Shown: positions 35,211 through 45,366, counted from the first letter of the stretch. The stretch: 64,000 nucleotides of DNA from Corynebacterium uropygiale (GCF_021568315.1 NZ_JAKGSI010000001.1:558001-622000), one strand, 5' to 3'. Program-made: numbers and translations. Notes: a model not told the origin generated them from the letters alone.

Positions 35211-36733
35211 AGCGTCTGCTCCTTGGCTTTCTCCTCATTGTCTCCCTAGGGTTTGTACCACCATATGCATTTGCTGACGATGTAACCCCCACGTCGGAGC
35301 CGCCGGCAACTACCTCTCAGCCGACATCTGAGAACGCGGCGGAGCCTAGCGGCGAGAACTCGGGTGGTTCGGATGAAAAACCGGAGGAAGATAAGAACTT
35401 TCTTGAGAAAGGAATTGAAACGGCCGGGGATGCGGCCGCAGCTGTTGGCGAAGGTATTTCTGACGCCTTCAATTCGGCAAAAGAAACCGTAAATAGTGTT
35501 GCACATCCAATCTCTAGCAGCGTTGAGTCGTTTGCTAAATCTGTATTAGAAACTGCGGGGAAGATGGTATCGACCACTCTTACCTGGTGGTTAGAGATCC
35601 CCTCGGATAAACTCAAGGATTCCGACTCGTTCTATGAGCGTATCCAGGGCTACACAATGGATATTCAGCTCGCTCTCATGACGCTGTCTATCGTGATGAT
35701 CGCGTTTCGTTTCGCTATGAGCAAACGAGGCATGATCTCTGACAGTGTGACAGAATCGGCAGCCGCCTTATTTAAAGTGCTGGTCGCCTCGTGCGTGTGG
35801 GTTCCGCTCGTGATGATGCTGACTCGAGCAGGCGATGAGTTTTCTCACTGGATCCTGGATCAAGGAAAAGACGCCTCGGCCGAGGAGCTCGGCAAAGCAC
35901 TAATGGTGATGATGAACAGCGGTGGATTAGCGCTGGTGCTCATTGTTGGACTGTGCTCAGTGATTACGAGCCTTATCCAGTTGGTTTTCATGTATGTGCG
36001 AGCCGCGCTCCTGATTCTCGTCGCCGCTATCCTTCCGCTCGCGGCGGCCGCGGGCGGCACCGGGCTCGGCCAGGATGTCTATAAGAAACTGCAGTCCTGG
36101 ACCATTGCGCTACTGCTGTTCAAACCGGTCGGCGCGCTGATCTACTTCATTGCGTTCATGGCGATTGACACCTCAAAGGAGGATGACTGGGAGTCCGGCT
36201 TAGCCGGATTTATCCTCTTTGGCCTGGCGGTGTTCACCCTCCCGATGCTGATGAAGCTGATCGCGCCTGCGGTTTCCCAAATCGGCACCGGGCCATCGAT
36301 GGCTGGGGTTACGGCTGCGACAACAGGTCTTGCTGTCAAGGGCGCGTTGATGGCTGCCGGTGGTGTCGGCGGTGCGGCTGCTGCGGGCGGTGCGGCGGGA
36401 GGAGCTGCCGGCGGTGCTGCCTCTGGAGGTGGCGGCGGTGCGGCTGCTGCGGGCGGTGGGGGAGGCCCTGCCGCGATGACCAACATGCCGCCGGCTGATA
36501 GCGGGCTGACCACTGGTGCCCAAAACACTGGTGGTGGTGGGGGATCCTCGCCGGGGATGGCCTCGGGTGCACAGATGACTGGCGGCGGGGGAGACAGCAA
36601 GTCCAACCCGTCGTCTGAGGGCTGGAACATGGAACAAAACCCGACGTCTGCGCCAAGCTACCGGTCGGAAAGCCCTAGCCCGATTGAGACGATGATGAAC
36701 CGTCCGACTGACTACGGAGGATTCGCACGATGA
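35198..36733 (+). CDS. VirB6/TrbL-like polytopic channel protein
   Basis: 511 aa. Signal peptide (GFLLIVSLGFVPPYAFA), a Glu/Ser/Pro-rich stretch, then an amphipathic region and about six membrane helices (150-385; for example LALVLIVGLCSVITSLIQLVF and AALLILVAAILPLAAAAG). The tail (about 390-511) is Gly/Ala/Met-rich and disordered. This is the layout of TrbL/VirB6 inner-membrane channel proteins of actinobacterial systems. It ends in a 4-bp overlap with the SCO6880 gene. Confidence 0.8.
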   Translation: MGYIKRLLLGFLLIVSLGFVPPYAFADDVTPTSEPPATTSQPTSENAAEPSGENSGGSDEKPEEDKNFLEKGIETAGDAAAAVGEGISDAFNSAKETVNSVAHPISSSVESFAKSVLETAGKMVSTTLTWWLEIPSDKLKDSDSFYERIQGYTMDIQLALMTLSIVMIAFRFAMSKRGMISDSVTESAAALFKVLVASCVWVPLVMMLTRAGDEFSHWILDQGKDASAEELGKALMVMMNSGGLALVLIVGLCSVITSLIQLVFMYVRAALLILVAAILPLAAAAGGTGLGQDVYKKLQSWTIALLLFKPVGALIYFIAFMAIDTSKEDDWESGLAGFILFGLAVFTLPMLMKLIAPAVSQIGTGPSMAGVTAATTGLAVKGALMAAGGVGGAAAAGGAAGGAAGGAASGGGGGAAAAGGGGGPAAMTNMPPADSGLTTGAQNTGGGGGSSPGMASGAQMTGGGGDSKSNPSSEGWNMEQNPTSAPSYRSESPSPIETMMNRPTDYGGFAR

Positions 36734-38214
36734 GGCAAGGTGAACCCTTAACCTATTCCGGCTGGCAAATCCCCCGCTCGGAAGGTCTTTTCGGGCTCTC
36801 GACGGGTGCCACGATCGGTGTGATCGTCGGTGCGGTGATCTCGATTATCTGCTTTGCAACCGGCGGGCCGCTCTTCGGAGCAATCATCACAGCGGTGTGG
36901 GTGTGTTGCGGCGCCCCGCTTCTTATCCGAGTCGATGGCCGCTCCCTTTACGAAATCACTGTGACGAGGTGGCAATTCATGCGACTGAAGAAAAAAGGAC
37001 TAACCAAGTACATCTCCGGGCCGTTCTCGAAGGTTCCGGGTGGCCACTACATGCTGCCTGGAGTGCTGGCCACGACACGCTTACACGAGTACACCTCACC
37101 TGGCGGGCGTCGCTTCGGAATTATTCACAACCCCCAGAAAAACGAGTACACCATCGTGTTTCGTGTCTGGCCTCAAGGCGACGAGGCAGTCGATCAGGAC
37201 GTCACCAACAGGAACATCTTCCAGTGGGGCTCCTACCTGGCCTATCTCGGTAGTGAGGGCGACATCGTCGGCGCGACTGCGGTTGTCGAAACCGTCCCGT
37301 CGACCGGACAGCGTGTCCGCCAGGAAGTTGCCTCCATTACCTCGCCGTCCTCGCCCCGTCTTGCCCAGCAGATCATGGCAGAAGCGGCCGATATCCAAGC
37401 AACCGGCCGGCTGGAAACTCATGCCCGATTGGCATTAACGTTTACCGCTACTACGAACGAGCGTCGTCGTCACTGGCAAGACCAAGCAGTAGTGATCGGA
37501 CAGCGTCTTCCCGCTCTGGCAAGTAACCTCCAGTCGGCAGGTCTTGTAGTCCGCGAGATGACCAAGGACGAGATCGTGCAGGTTGCAGCCCGCTCGTATT
37601 CACCAGCGCGGGCAGAAGAGATCGAACAAGCAGCCTTTACCCAGGAAGGACACGGGCTTGGCTGGGAAGACGCCGGCCCTGGGAGTGCGGAACAAACACC
37701 TACTCTCTACAAGCATGACGGTGCGGTATCCACCACCTGGGAGATGCGCGAGCCACCGCGTGGCTCGGTTACCGATAAGGTGCTGCGCTCGCTTTTGGCC
37801 CCTAACCCTGACTTGCCACGTAAGCGTGTAGCGCTTTGTTATCGGCCTCACTCAGCAGCTGAGGCAGCCAAGATCGTCGATGATGACTACTCGGATGCCC
37901 TCCAAGCGGTCAGGGGATCCCGCAAGGCAACTCCGTCTGCCCAGGCGATGATTCGTCTTGCCTCTACAGAGCAGGCCACGAAGGAAGAAGCTCGTGGGCA
38001 CGGGGTGAGCCGCTTCGGTATCTTGCTGACGATCACAGAAACCGATGAAGCGAAGATCCCTAACGCGGATGCGGTGCTAAAGAGCTTGTCCCAGCAGGCT
38101 CGTATCAAGATCAGACGACGTTACGGCTCCCAACAGATCAGTTTCGCCGCTGGCCTTGGCCTTGGCGTTCTGATCCCCGAGCACGTATCTACCGCCGGCA
38201 TGATGCAGCTGTAA
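36730..38214 (+). CDS. SCO6880-family conjugation protein
   Basis: 494 aa. Two N-terminal helices (about 24-65, GATIGVIVGAVISIICFATGG) as in PrgI-like proteins, then a cytoplasmic domain with YTIVFRVWPQGDEAVDQ, HARLALTFTATTNERRRHW and a C-terminal FAAGLGLGVLIPEH, the SCO6880 pattern. Such proteins precede the VirB4 ATPase and look like its separated N-terminal half, here with the membrane anchor. Start from the ATGA overlap. Confidence 0.85.
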   Translation: MRQGEPLTYSGWQIPRSEGLFGLSTGATIGVIVGAVISIICFATGGPLFGAIITAVWVCCGAPLLIRVDGRSLYEITVTRWQFMRLKKKGLTKYISGPFSKVPGGHYMLPGVLATTRLHEYTSPGGRRFGIIHNPQKNEYTIVFRVWPQGDEAVDQDVTNRNIFQWGSYLAYLGSEGDIVGATAVVETVPSTGQRVRQEVASITSPSSPRLAQQIMAEAADIQATGRLETHARLALTFTATTNERRRHWQDQAVVIGQRLPALASNLQSAGLVVREMTKDEIVQVAARSYSPARAEEIEQAAFTQEGHGLGWEDAGPGSAEQTPTLYKHDGAVSTTWEMREPPRGSVTDKVLRSLLAPNPDLPRKRVALCYRPHSAAEAAKIVDDDYSDALQAVRGSRKATPSAQAMIRLASTEQATKEEARGHGVSRFGILLTITETDEAKIPNADAVLKSLSQQARIKIRRRYGSQQISFAAGLGLGVLIPEHVSTAGMMQL

Positions 38215-38227
38215 AGGGTGATACGGC

Positions 38228-40018
38228 ATGGTGAAACTTCTCACTGAGAAAGAGCGGGAAACACTCGACGAAAAGATCGCCCGCGGTGGATTGTCTGGAT
38301 GGATAGCAAGCAAACGGCTGCGCCTTGACGATGAACGCCGGCTTCATGCCGAAACAGTCGCGACTACCACCGCGGAAACGTGGCGCGGGAAGGTGAAACT
38401 CTCCTCCCGCGGATTTCATATGCCCTTCGGCGGGCCGGATCAGATCGTGGGACCAATGCCAGAAGCACGTGCCACAACAGTCCAGCTCGCCGGCCTTAAC
38501 CCCTGGGCAGTGGGGGCGGGTGCCCCGCTGGTAGGCACCCCGGTAGGACTCCACCTTGTCACCGGTGGAAGTGTGCACTTTGATCTCACTGGCTGGATGG
38601 TGCGCGGCGGCTACATCACCGCGCCAGTGATGCTGCTCCTCGCGCTCAACGGCTACGGCAAGTCCTCACTGGTCCGCCGGATCCAAACCGGGGCAGTCGC
38701 CCAGGGGAGAACATCGCTTGTCCTCGGAGACTGTAAGCCGGACTTTCGCGCCCAGACTGAAGCATTCGGCGGGCAGGTCATCGAACTCGGCCACGGGCAC
38801 GGGACCTTGAACCCGCTCGATGTTGGCGCGCTCGGCCGTGTCATCCCGGTATTCGAGGAGGAAGCCGACAAGGAAGACAAAGCGGGCAACACCACCCGTG
38901 CGGAACTTCTTCGCGAGAAAGCCTCCAGCCTTCGACTCGAAGTCAGGCAACGCCAGCTGACAATGGTGGCAGGGCTTATCGAGCTGATTCGCCATGGCAA
39001 GGTCGGTGACTTCGAAGAGACCGTGATCGCCTCGTCGCTGCGGATCCTCTACGAGGAGGAAGGATTCGATGCAGAAAACCCACCACTTCTTCAAGACCTT
39101 CTCGAAGTGATCAAGTCCTCGCACCCAACACTGATGGAAGATGTCGGTGTCGATGTGCACCCGACGTGGGCGAAAGCCGATGACGAGGACTACTCCCGTA
39201 TCGCTCTCGAAGAGTACTCCCACCAGATCCAGCCTCTTCGCCGCTCGCTTCGCGCGCTGATCAAAGGTGAGTTCGGAGAGATCTTCAACAATCAGACCAC
39301 AACACGGCTTGACTTGGATGCGCCGGCGATTTGTGTCGATGTGTCCAAGATCCCGCACTCGGATACCTCGCCGCTTCGCGCGGCGGTACTGATGACCTGC
39401 TGGTCGGAAGGGTTCGGTGCTGTCCAGGCCGCCCATGAGCTCGCGGATATGGGGCTTGCCCCGAAACGTACATTCCAATGCATTATGGATGAGCTCTGGC
39501 AGGTGCTCGGTGCGGACTCATCGATGATCTCAAGGGTTAACGAGCTGTCGCGTCTGAACCGCACGATCGGTACCGAGCTGATCATGATTACGCACTCGAT
39601 TGCTGACTTCGGTGCTTTTGACTCAGCCCGCGAGCGAGGACAGGCCGAAGGCCTTGTCGAGCGTGCCCGTGTGAAGATCTTCGGTGCACTGCCTCCGAAG
39701 GAAGTCGCTCGCCTAAGGGATGTGGTGGGATTGTCTGCCACGGAAGAATCGATGCTGACCTCGTGGGCTGCGACCACGTCCCTTACAGGTGAGGGTGCTC
39801 GCCCTGGCGAGGCCCCGCCGCTTCCTCCTGGAACAGGCAAGTTCCTGATCAAGGTCGGTGAACGCGGCACCCCTGGCATCCCTTTCCAGCTGATCTTCGC
39901 CCCGTCTGAACGAACAAGCGGTGTCCATGACACCAATGCGCGGTTCGCTGACGCTGGAAAACGAGCTGGTCTTGAGAAAACGGCGATGACGCCGGATGAA
40001 GGCAAGCATCACCGTTAA
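38228..40018 (+). CDS. VirB4-like secretion ATPase
   Basis: 596 aa. Walker A LLALNGYGKSSLVRR (about 139-147), followed by VLGDCKPDFRAQTEAFGG and GTLNPLD, both typical of VirB4/TraC; Walker B CIMDELWQVLG (about 418-428) and the sensor-like IMITHSIADFGAF. It powers substrate or pilus assembly at the inner membrane face. The N-terminal part normally present is supplied by the SCO6880 protein upstream. Spacing to neighbours is 13 and 17 bp. Confidence 0.88.
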   Translation: MVKLLTEKERETLDEKIARGGLSGWIASKRLRLDDERRLHAETVATTTAETWRGKVKLSSRGFHMPFGGPDQIVGPMPEARATTVQLAGLNPWAVGAGAPLVGTPVGLHLVTGGSVHFDLTGWMVRGGYITAPVMLLLALNGYGKSSLVRRIQTGAVAQGRTSLVLGDCKPDFRAQTEAFGGQVIELGHGHGTLNPLDVGALGRVIPVFEEEADKEDKAGNTTRAELLREKASSLRLEVRQRQLTMVAGLIELIRHGKVGDFEETVIASSLRILYEEEGFDAENPPLLQDLLEVIKSSHPTLMEDVGVDVHPTWAKADDEDYSRIALEEYSHQIQPLRRSLRALIKGEFGEIFNNQTTTRLDLDAPAICVDVSKIPHSDTSPLRAAVLMTCWSEGFGAVQAAHELADMGLAPKRTFQCIMDELWQVLGADSSMISRVNELSRLNRTIGTELIMITHSIADFGAFDSARERGQAEGLVERARVKIFGALPPKEVARLRDVVGLSATEESMLTSWAATTSLTGEGARPGEAPPLPPGTGKFLIKVGERGTPGIPFQLIFAPSERTSGVHDTNARFADAGKRAGLEKTAMTPDEGKHHR

Positions 40019-40035
40019 GTAGGGGTATAAGGACT

Positions 40036-41796
40036 GTGAAAAAGCTTCTCGCCGGCGTGTTGAGCTTGGTGCTCCTTCTCGTATTGTTCGTCGTCATGTT
40101 AGGCGCTGAGGACGAGGACGATTGCGCTCCGGGCTCATCGTCGTCTGGAGGCGGGGTTGCCGTGAACGGCGACTACGCCTATCCGACAGACAAAAACGCC
40201 ACCCAAGTGTCTTCCCCTTTTGGGTGGCGTGACATAGGTTCAGGCCAGGAATTCCACAACGGGATCGATCTTGCAGGACCTAAAGGCACCCCGATCTACG
40301 CCTTCGCTGACGGAACAGTAGTCGCCGCCCAGGACCAAGGTGTACAGGGCTTCGGCGGGTGGGTTGTCCTCGACCACAACTTCGATGGGAAGAAGTACCA
40401 GACCGTCTACGGCCATATTGAGCCAGGACACGTTCATGTCAAGGTTGGTGACACGGTGAAAGCCGGTGACCGAATTGCGGATATGGGCACCGCCGGGCGC
40501 AGCACAGGTGATCATCTGCATTTCGAGGTTGTCGAAGGTGACCGCGCAGCCGGTGGCCAGCAAATAGACCCTGCCCCATGGTTGGAGAAGGCAGAAAACG
40601 GCACTCCTACTGGGGAAACCGGAAAGGATAACGATAAAGACTCCGGGGACGACAACGACGACAACAAGGAGGCTAAAGCCAAAGAGTCGAACAAGGACAC
40701 CTCTGCGGGAATGGATAACGCTGGTGTTGTAGAAGGAGTTGAAGGGCTAACCCCTCGCCAGTCGGCGTTGGCGAAGCAAATCGTTGCTGTCGGAGAGCTT
40801 AAAGGAATGGACCGCGAGGCGATCATCATCGCGCTCGCGACAGCGAAGCATGAATCACAGCTGAAAAACCTCGCTGCAACAGGAGAAGCAGCAGGAGAAA
40901 GCGCTGGAGCCTCACCGGCCACAGCTGCTGAGATCGCGGAGTCGATGAACTACCCCCACGATGATGTTGTCCATGGAGATAACGCCTCTGTCGGCACCTT
41001 CCAACAGCAGATCGGATTCTGGGGAACCGCCAAGGAACTGATGAACCCTGCCCACCAGGCATCCCAGTTCTACGACAAGCTGAAAACCATCGACTACCAC
41101 AACATGACCATCGGGCAAGCCGCCCACACGATCCAGGTCAATGACACTGGAGAAGGCGTCTATGATGCTGAGGCGGGCATCGCAGAACGCCTCTACGAGC
41201 ACTTCAAGGGCGCAGGTAGTCAGATGACCCCGGAAGAGATCGAAGCACTAGGTATCTCCGGAACAGTCGAGTCGTCCGGGAAGGTCTGTCACGGTGGAAA
41301 CCGTCGAGGTGGAACACCGCTTCCCAACGGGCCCATTGCCGAGAAAATCATTGCCGCCGCGAAAGAACAGTTTGGGCTGCCCTACGTGTGGGGTGGCGGA
41401 AACTATGATGGGCCAACAAACGGTGGTTTTGATTGCTCTGGGCTCGTCCTCTACTCCGTTGCCCAAGCAACGGATGGAAAGATCCAGCTGTGCCACAACA
41501 CAAACTGCCAAAAGGATGATTCCAGGCTTGAAACAGTGTCCTGGGAAGACAGACAACCAGGCGATTTGCTGTACTTTGGAACACCCGGCGGCGACTACCA
41601 CCACACTAGTATCTACGTGGGCGACAAAGACGGCACCCCGTATCATTATGAAGCCCAGGACTTTGGTGTCCCGGTTGGTGAGTTTCCGGTACCCTTAGGG
41701 GAAGATATACAGGTTCGCCGGGTTCCTCACACTGATTCTGATAAGAATCCGGCGGAAGAAGCAAAGAAGCTCACCCAGAAAGCGGAGGATAAGTAA
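40036..41796 (+). CDS. M23-lysozyme-like-NlpC/P60 cell-wall hydrolase
   Basis: 586 aa, GTG start, N-terminal membrane anchor (about 4-24). An M23 LytM-type domain (about 60-170) keeps the zinc ligands in HNGIDL and HLHFE. An Asp/Glu/Lys-rich linker follows. A middle domain (about 235-400) has IIIALATAKHESQL and GTFQQQIGFWG, like a transglycosylase or lysozyme-like module. The C-terminal NlpC/P60 domain (about 435-560) has catalytic Cys in GGFDCSGLVLYS and His in YHHTSIYVG. It opens peptidoglycan for the channel, the VirB1/TcpG role. TAATG joins it to the next gene. Confidence 0.88.
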   Translation: MKKLLAGVLSLVLLLVLFVVMLGAEDEDDCAPGSSSSGGGVAVNGDYAYPTDKNATQVSSPFGWRDIGSGQEFHNGIDLAGPKGTPIYAFADGTVVAAQDQGVQGFGGWVVLDHNFDGKKYQTVYGHIEPGHVHVKVGDTVKAGDRIADMGTAGRSTGDHLHFEVVEGDRAAGGQQIDPAPWLEKAENGTPTGETGKDNDKDSGDDNDDNKEAKAKESNKDTSAGMDNAGVVEGVEGLTPRQSALAKQIVAVGELKGMDREAIIIALATAKHESQLKNLAATGEAAGESAGASPATAAEIAESMNYPHDDVVHGDNASVGTFQQQIGFWGTAKELMNPAHQASQFYDKLKTIDYHNMTIGQAAHTIQVNDTGEGVYDAEAGIAERLYEHFKGAGSQMTPEEIEALGISGTVESSGKVCHGGNRRGGTPLPNGPIAEKIIAAAKEQFGLPYVWGGGNYDGPTNGGFDCSGLVLYSVAQATDGKIQLCHNTNCQKDDSRLETVSWEDRQPGDLLYFGTPGGDYHHTSIYVGDKDGTPYHYEAQDFGVPVGEFPVPLGEDIQVRRVPHTDSDKNPAEEAKKLTQKAEDK

Positions 41797-42455
41797 TGAG
41801 ACGTACATGGGTGTTGTGGGTGATTATTGTCGCGTTGATCATAGCGATCGGCGTGGTCGCCACAGCACTGTATATGAAAGTGTTCAGCCCTGTGAAGTAT
41901 GAGGGCACGGATGTAGGGATGCCTAATCCGACAGTCTCAGGTTGGGAGCAGCCGCCCATCGATGATCCTCACGACCTTTATGGCCAGGTTGATCAAAACA
42001 ATGCCGAAGACGTGATCAGAGCGGTGATGACTCAGTTCTTCTCCTTTGATTTCCGTCCGGGGCATGATGAGACCATCCAGGACGCCCCGGAACGGACGAA
42101 ACCACTGTTGCTACCTGAGTTCTATGACAACAACCATCTCGGGTTTTCTGCCCAGGTCGGATTGCCAGGGACGGTGTGGACGAGGTGGAAAGCCGATCAC
42201 GAAAAACCCGCGGTGGCGGTCAAGGTGCTAAAAGATGACCACCCTCAAGATAGTCCAGAACACGTATCCCGGGTCGTTGCCATCGAAGTGACCGATAGTA
42301 AGAAGCACACTTACCAGTGGACCGGGTACGTCACAGTAACGTCTCGGGGTTGGTGGCGTGTGTCGTATATCCACTTCTCAGATCAAGGCGTGTTGTATAC
42401 AGGTGGCGGTGATACGCCGCTAACGAGAGATCTGAAGAATTCGCACATTCACTAA
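41796..42455 (+). CDS. VirB8-like single-span protein
   Basis: 219 aa. One membrane helix at 5-28 (VLWVIIVALIIAIGVVATALY), then an extracytoplasmic domain (EDVIRAVMTQFFSFDF, KKHTYQWTGYVTVTSRGWWRVSYI) matching the fold pattern of VirB8/TcpC domains. Start overlaps the hydrolase stop (TAATG). Third or fourth NTF2-like protein in this operon, so the periplasmic-side scaffold may be a mixed oligomer. Confidence 0.6.
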   Translation: MRRTWVLWVIIVALIIAIGVVATALYMKVFSPVKYEGTDVGMPNPTVSGWEQPPIDDPHDLYGQVDQNNAEDVIRAVMTQFFSFDFRPGHDETIQDAPERTKPLLLPEFYDNNHLGFSAQVGLPGTVWTRWKADHEKPAVAVKVLKDDHPQDSPEHVSRVVAIEVTDSKKHTYQWTGYVTVTSRGWWRVSYIHFSDQGVLYTGGGDTPLTRDLKNSHIH

Positions 42456-42470
42456 GGGAAGGGAATAGTC

Positions 42471-43157
42471 ATGGCATTGTCAGAGAAGGAGCGTAAGCGG
42501 TGGCAGATGATCGATACGATCATTGCAGAAAACAAGAATGAGCTCAAACAGGCTACCACCCATACGGTGTTGAAAGAATTCGCTGAGGAACAGGGGTGGA
42601 TGAACAAAAACGACTTCGGCAAGTTCAAGGTGTCGTTGCGTAAGCTCGGCGTGGATTATGACCACCTCCGCGAGGAGACCTTCAAAGAACTCGATCTCAA
42701 GCGGGCTAAAGAACTTGACGCTCTTGACGATAGTGCACCGTGCGTGTATCTAATGACCGGCGCGGTCGATGACGAGTCAAGCGGAACCGGTTCATTCGCG
42801 ATCATTGGCGAGGACGGTGAAGCCTACTGGTACGGCGCGTTTTTCGGTGATGATCTAACTTATAACCCCGGTGATCTCGTCAGCGCGGAACAATCCGTCG
42901 CGGAAAAGGCCGTGTGGTTCGCCGCAAAGTGCTTGCGCGAGAAGGGGATTGAGTGCGGGCGTGTAGAGATCACTACAACGTGTCCTGACCTGGATGAAAC
43001 GACGTTGAAGTCTCGCGGTGTGCGTCTCGGAGTCAAGGTAGACGTCCATGTCAATGACGAGGATCTTCGCGCGGTAGACATGGCCGAAGCGCCAGGGTTT
43101 AAGAAGTGGCAGGAAAACGACCTTGCCTCTCTCGTCATGGTTGACGAGGAGGAGTAG
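42471..43157 (+). CDS. Unknown protein sharing a domain with the relaxase tail
   Basis: 228 aa, soluble. The first 65 residues (FAEEQGWMNKNDFGKFKVSL, then RKLGVDYDHL) are clearly similar to the end of the relaxase of this element (YARDKGWMNKTDWAVFEKEL, KLRGVNYRKL). The rest (about 75-220: VYLMTGAVDDESSGTGSFAI, AVAEKAVWFAAKCL) has the strand order of an RNase H-like fold, without certain catalytic residues. Directly upstream of the coupling protein gene, so it may link relaxosome and VirD4 (inference). Confidence 0.5.
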   Translation: MALSEKERKRWQMIDTIIAENKNELKQATTHTVLKEFAEEQGWMNKNDFGKFKVSLRKLGVDYDHLREETFKELDLKRAKELDALDDSAPCVYLMTGAVDDESSGTGSFAIIGEDGEAYWYGAFFGDDLTYNPGDLVSAEQSVAEKAVWFAAKCLREKGIECGRVEITTTCPDLDETTLKSRGVRLGVKVDVHVNDEDLRAVDMAEAPGFKKWQENDLASLVMVDEEE

Positions 43158-43161
43158 TCAG

Positions 43162-44895
43162 ATGGCGAGGAAACAAACCCGCAACACCCCGGTCTTTGAT
43201 GGGGAAATGCTGGCGATGATGGCCTTCCTCGGGCTCGTCGTCGTGATAGCGCTGGGGCTCGTCGGGGGTGCGGTGGCAGAAAACCTCGCCGGGAGGGGAA
43301 ACGTCCCACTGAACCCTCTCGCGTTGGCAAAGGGGCTTATCGCGGGCACGTACTCGTGGACAGCACCCATGACGGTAGGGGTAGTGGTCCTCGTCGTCAT
43401 AGCTGCGGCTATTGGTGGCGTTGTGGCGGTCGGGGTAGCGCGCCGAGAGCTCAAAGGTGATAGCGAGATTCGTCAAGCCCAACGAACACTGCATTCTTCG
43501 CAGGCTGTGTCCTCGTTGTCGAAGAAGCAGGTCTCCGCCCAAACGACGAAGCTACTAGGGGAGACGGTGTCTAGTGACTGGCCTGGATTCCAGTTCGCCC
43601 ATGTGGCAGGTAGGCCTAAGCAAGGGCTTTTCTCCGGTGCGGAAGACCTCTTCCTCATCATCTTCGGTCCGCGCATGGGTAAGACGACTACCCAGGTGAT
43701 CCCGGCGATCATCGACGCCCCTGGCGTGGTGGTCACAACGTCGAACAAACCCGACATTGTTGACGACACTATTCGCTATCGCACTGGTAAGGGCGTCGTG
43801 TGGGTCTTCGATCCCCAGCGCATCACCATGAGCGCGGATCAGCCGTTTTGGTACGTGGATCTTCTCGACATGATCCGAGGAGACAAAGACCTCATGGACG
43901 CGAAAGCCGCTAGGCTAGCCGACATCTTCTGCTGCGCGGCGCGCGGCGCGACCAGCGGTGGTGGAACAGATACCTACTGGGTTGACATGGGTAAGAACCT
44001 GCTTGCCTATTACCTACTGGCTGCCACCATCGATGAGCGGCCCATCACGGATGTTTTCATGTGGATCATGGATCCCGACAACCACGACCCGGAAGCAATC
44101 CTCGCTGCTCATGAGGAGTTCACCCAGCTTGCTGACGCGCTCAGCGCTATCTACCGACTGCCTGAGCAAACGCGCGGCGGCATTTTCTCACAGGCGCAAC
44201 AGATGGCCTCGCCCTTGGGCCGAATCGAAGCAAAGAAGTGGATCACACCACGCCCTGGTGCAACGAAATTTGACGCCGCGGCCTTCGTGCGGTCAACAGG
44301 GGATACCCTCTACGTCTTAAGTAAGGAAGGAGCCGATAACGCGGCGGCGCTCACGACGGCGCTCGTCGCACTCGTGATGAGTGAGGCAGAACGCTACGGG
44401 GAAGAACACGGCGGGAGACTCCCCGTGCCGCTTCTCGCGGCCCTTGATGAGGCTGCGAACGTGGTCACCTGGCCGGAGCTCCCGGCCTTGTACTCGCACT
44501 ACGGGTCCCGCTCGATCATCATCATGACGATCCTGCAGTCCTATGCCCAGGGCGTCAAAGTGTGGGGCAAGGAAGGCATGGAGGCCCTGTGGTCGGCGGC
44601 CGCGATCCTGCTCTACGGCGGCGGAGTGCGCGACAAAGAGATGCTAGAGAAGATGGAATCCCTCGTCGGCCGCGTTGATGAAGAGACCTTCTCTCAGTCG
44701 TATTCCTCGCAAGGACGCTCCACCTCGTCAAGCCTGAGGGAAAAGACCATCCTCACGGTCTCAGACCTGGCAAGCCTTCCCAGGGGCAAAGCCGTGCTGT
44801 TCGCTGCAACAAGGGCGCCACAGATAGTCGAACTAGACCCTTGGTGGGAACGAGACTGGCCAGATGAGGTCAAAGCATTGGTAGGAAAGGAGTAG
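43162..44895 (+). CDS. VirD4/TraG-type coupling protein
   Basis: 577 aa. Two N-terminal helices (about 15-40 and 65-95), then a P-loop domain: Walker A FGPRMGKTTTQVI (about 170), Walker B LLAALDEAANV (about 423), and IMTILQSYAQG and DKEMLEKMESLVG as in TraG/TraD. It brings the relaxase-DNA complex to the secretion channel. The ATG at 43162 is set by GAGGAGGAG upstream and the end of the preceding gene. Confidence 0.9.
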   Translation: MARKQTRNTPVFDGEMLAMMAFLGLVVVIALGLVGGAVAENLAGRGNVPLNPLALAKGLIAGTYSWTAPMTVGVVVLVVIAAAIGGVVAVGVARRELKGDSEIRQAQRTLHSSQAVSSLSKKQVSAQTTKLLGETVSSDWPGFQFAHVAGRPKQGLFSGAEDLFLIIFGPRMGKTTTQVIPAIIDAPGVVVTTSNKPDIVDDTIRYRTGKGVVWVFDPQRITMSADQPFWYVDLLDMIRGDKDLMDAKAARLADIFCCAARGATSGGGTDTYWVDMGKNLLAYYLLAATIDERPITDVFMWIMDPDNHDPEAILAAHEEFTQLADALSAIYRLPEQTRGGIFSQAQQMASPLGRIEAKKWITPRPGATKFDAAAFVRSTGDTLYVLSKEGADNAAALTTALVALVMSEAERYGEEHGGRLPVPLLAALDEAANVVTWPELPALYSHYGSRSIIIMTILQSYAQGVKVWGKEGMEALWSAAAILLYGGGVRDKEMLEKMESLVGRVDEETFSQSYSSQGRSTSSSLREKTILTVSDLASLPRGKAVLFAATRAPQIVELDPWWERDWPDEVKALVGKE

Positions 44896-44898
44896 AAG

Positions 44899-45366
44899 AT
44901 GAGCGGTTTCGACCCTGAACTCGACGATGTAAACGAGCCGTCGATGGACGACCTCGCGAGCCTCTACGACGAGGACAACGAACTGAATGAGGGAAGCGAG
45001 GGCGCCGAGGACACAAACGATGGAATGATCAATGATCCCTACTTCCCGGATGTGTATTCCTTCGTTGAAGACTTCCTTCTCGGCCTGTATCCAACAACGC
45101 TCGCGGACCAAAAGCAAGTGAACTGGAACAAGTGGTGGTACAAACACGAGTTCGCCATCGCCCGGCTTACGGCGTTATGGATGCGCTATGAGCAACTACG
45201 GGTAGAAGATCCACAGGCCCATCTTGAGACCTTCCTCCGCGTGCATGCCGACTACCACATGAAATGGCTCATGACTGATGGGGAGTTCTTCTCACGGACC
45301 AAGCGGACTAACCAGGATGCTTGCCCCCTGCCGAGTGATGCCAGGAAGGACTTTGAAGACCAGTGA
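44899..45366 (+). CDS. DUF4913 family protein
   Basis: 155 aa with an acidic first third (DDVNEPSMDDLASLYDEDNE) and a conserved block NKWWYKHEFAIARLTALWMRYE ... HADYHMKWLM that marks the actinobacterial DUF4913 family, common in conjugative plasmids. Function unknown. GTGA overlap to the next gene. Confidence 0.7.
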   Translation: MSGFDPELDDVNEPSMDDLASLYDEDNELNEGSEGAEDTNDGMINDPYFPDVYSFVEDFLLGLYPTTLADQKQVNWNKWWYKHEFAIARLTALWMRYEQLRVEDPQAHLETFLRVHADYHMKWLMTDGEFFSRTKRTNQDACPLPSDARKDFEDQ

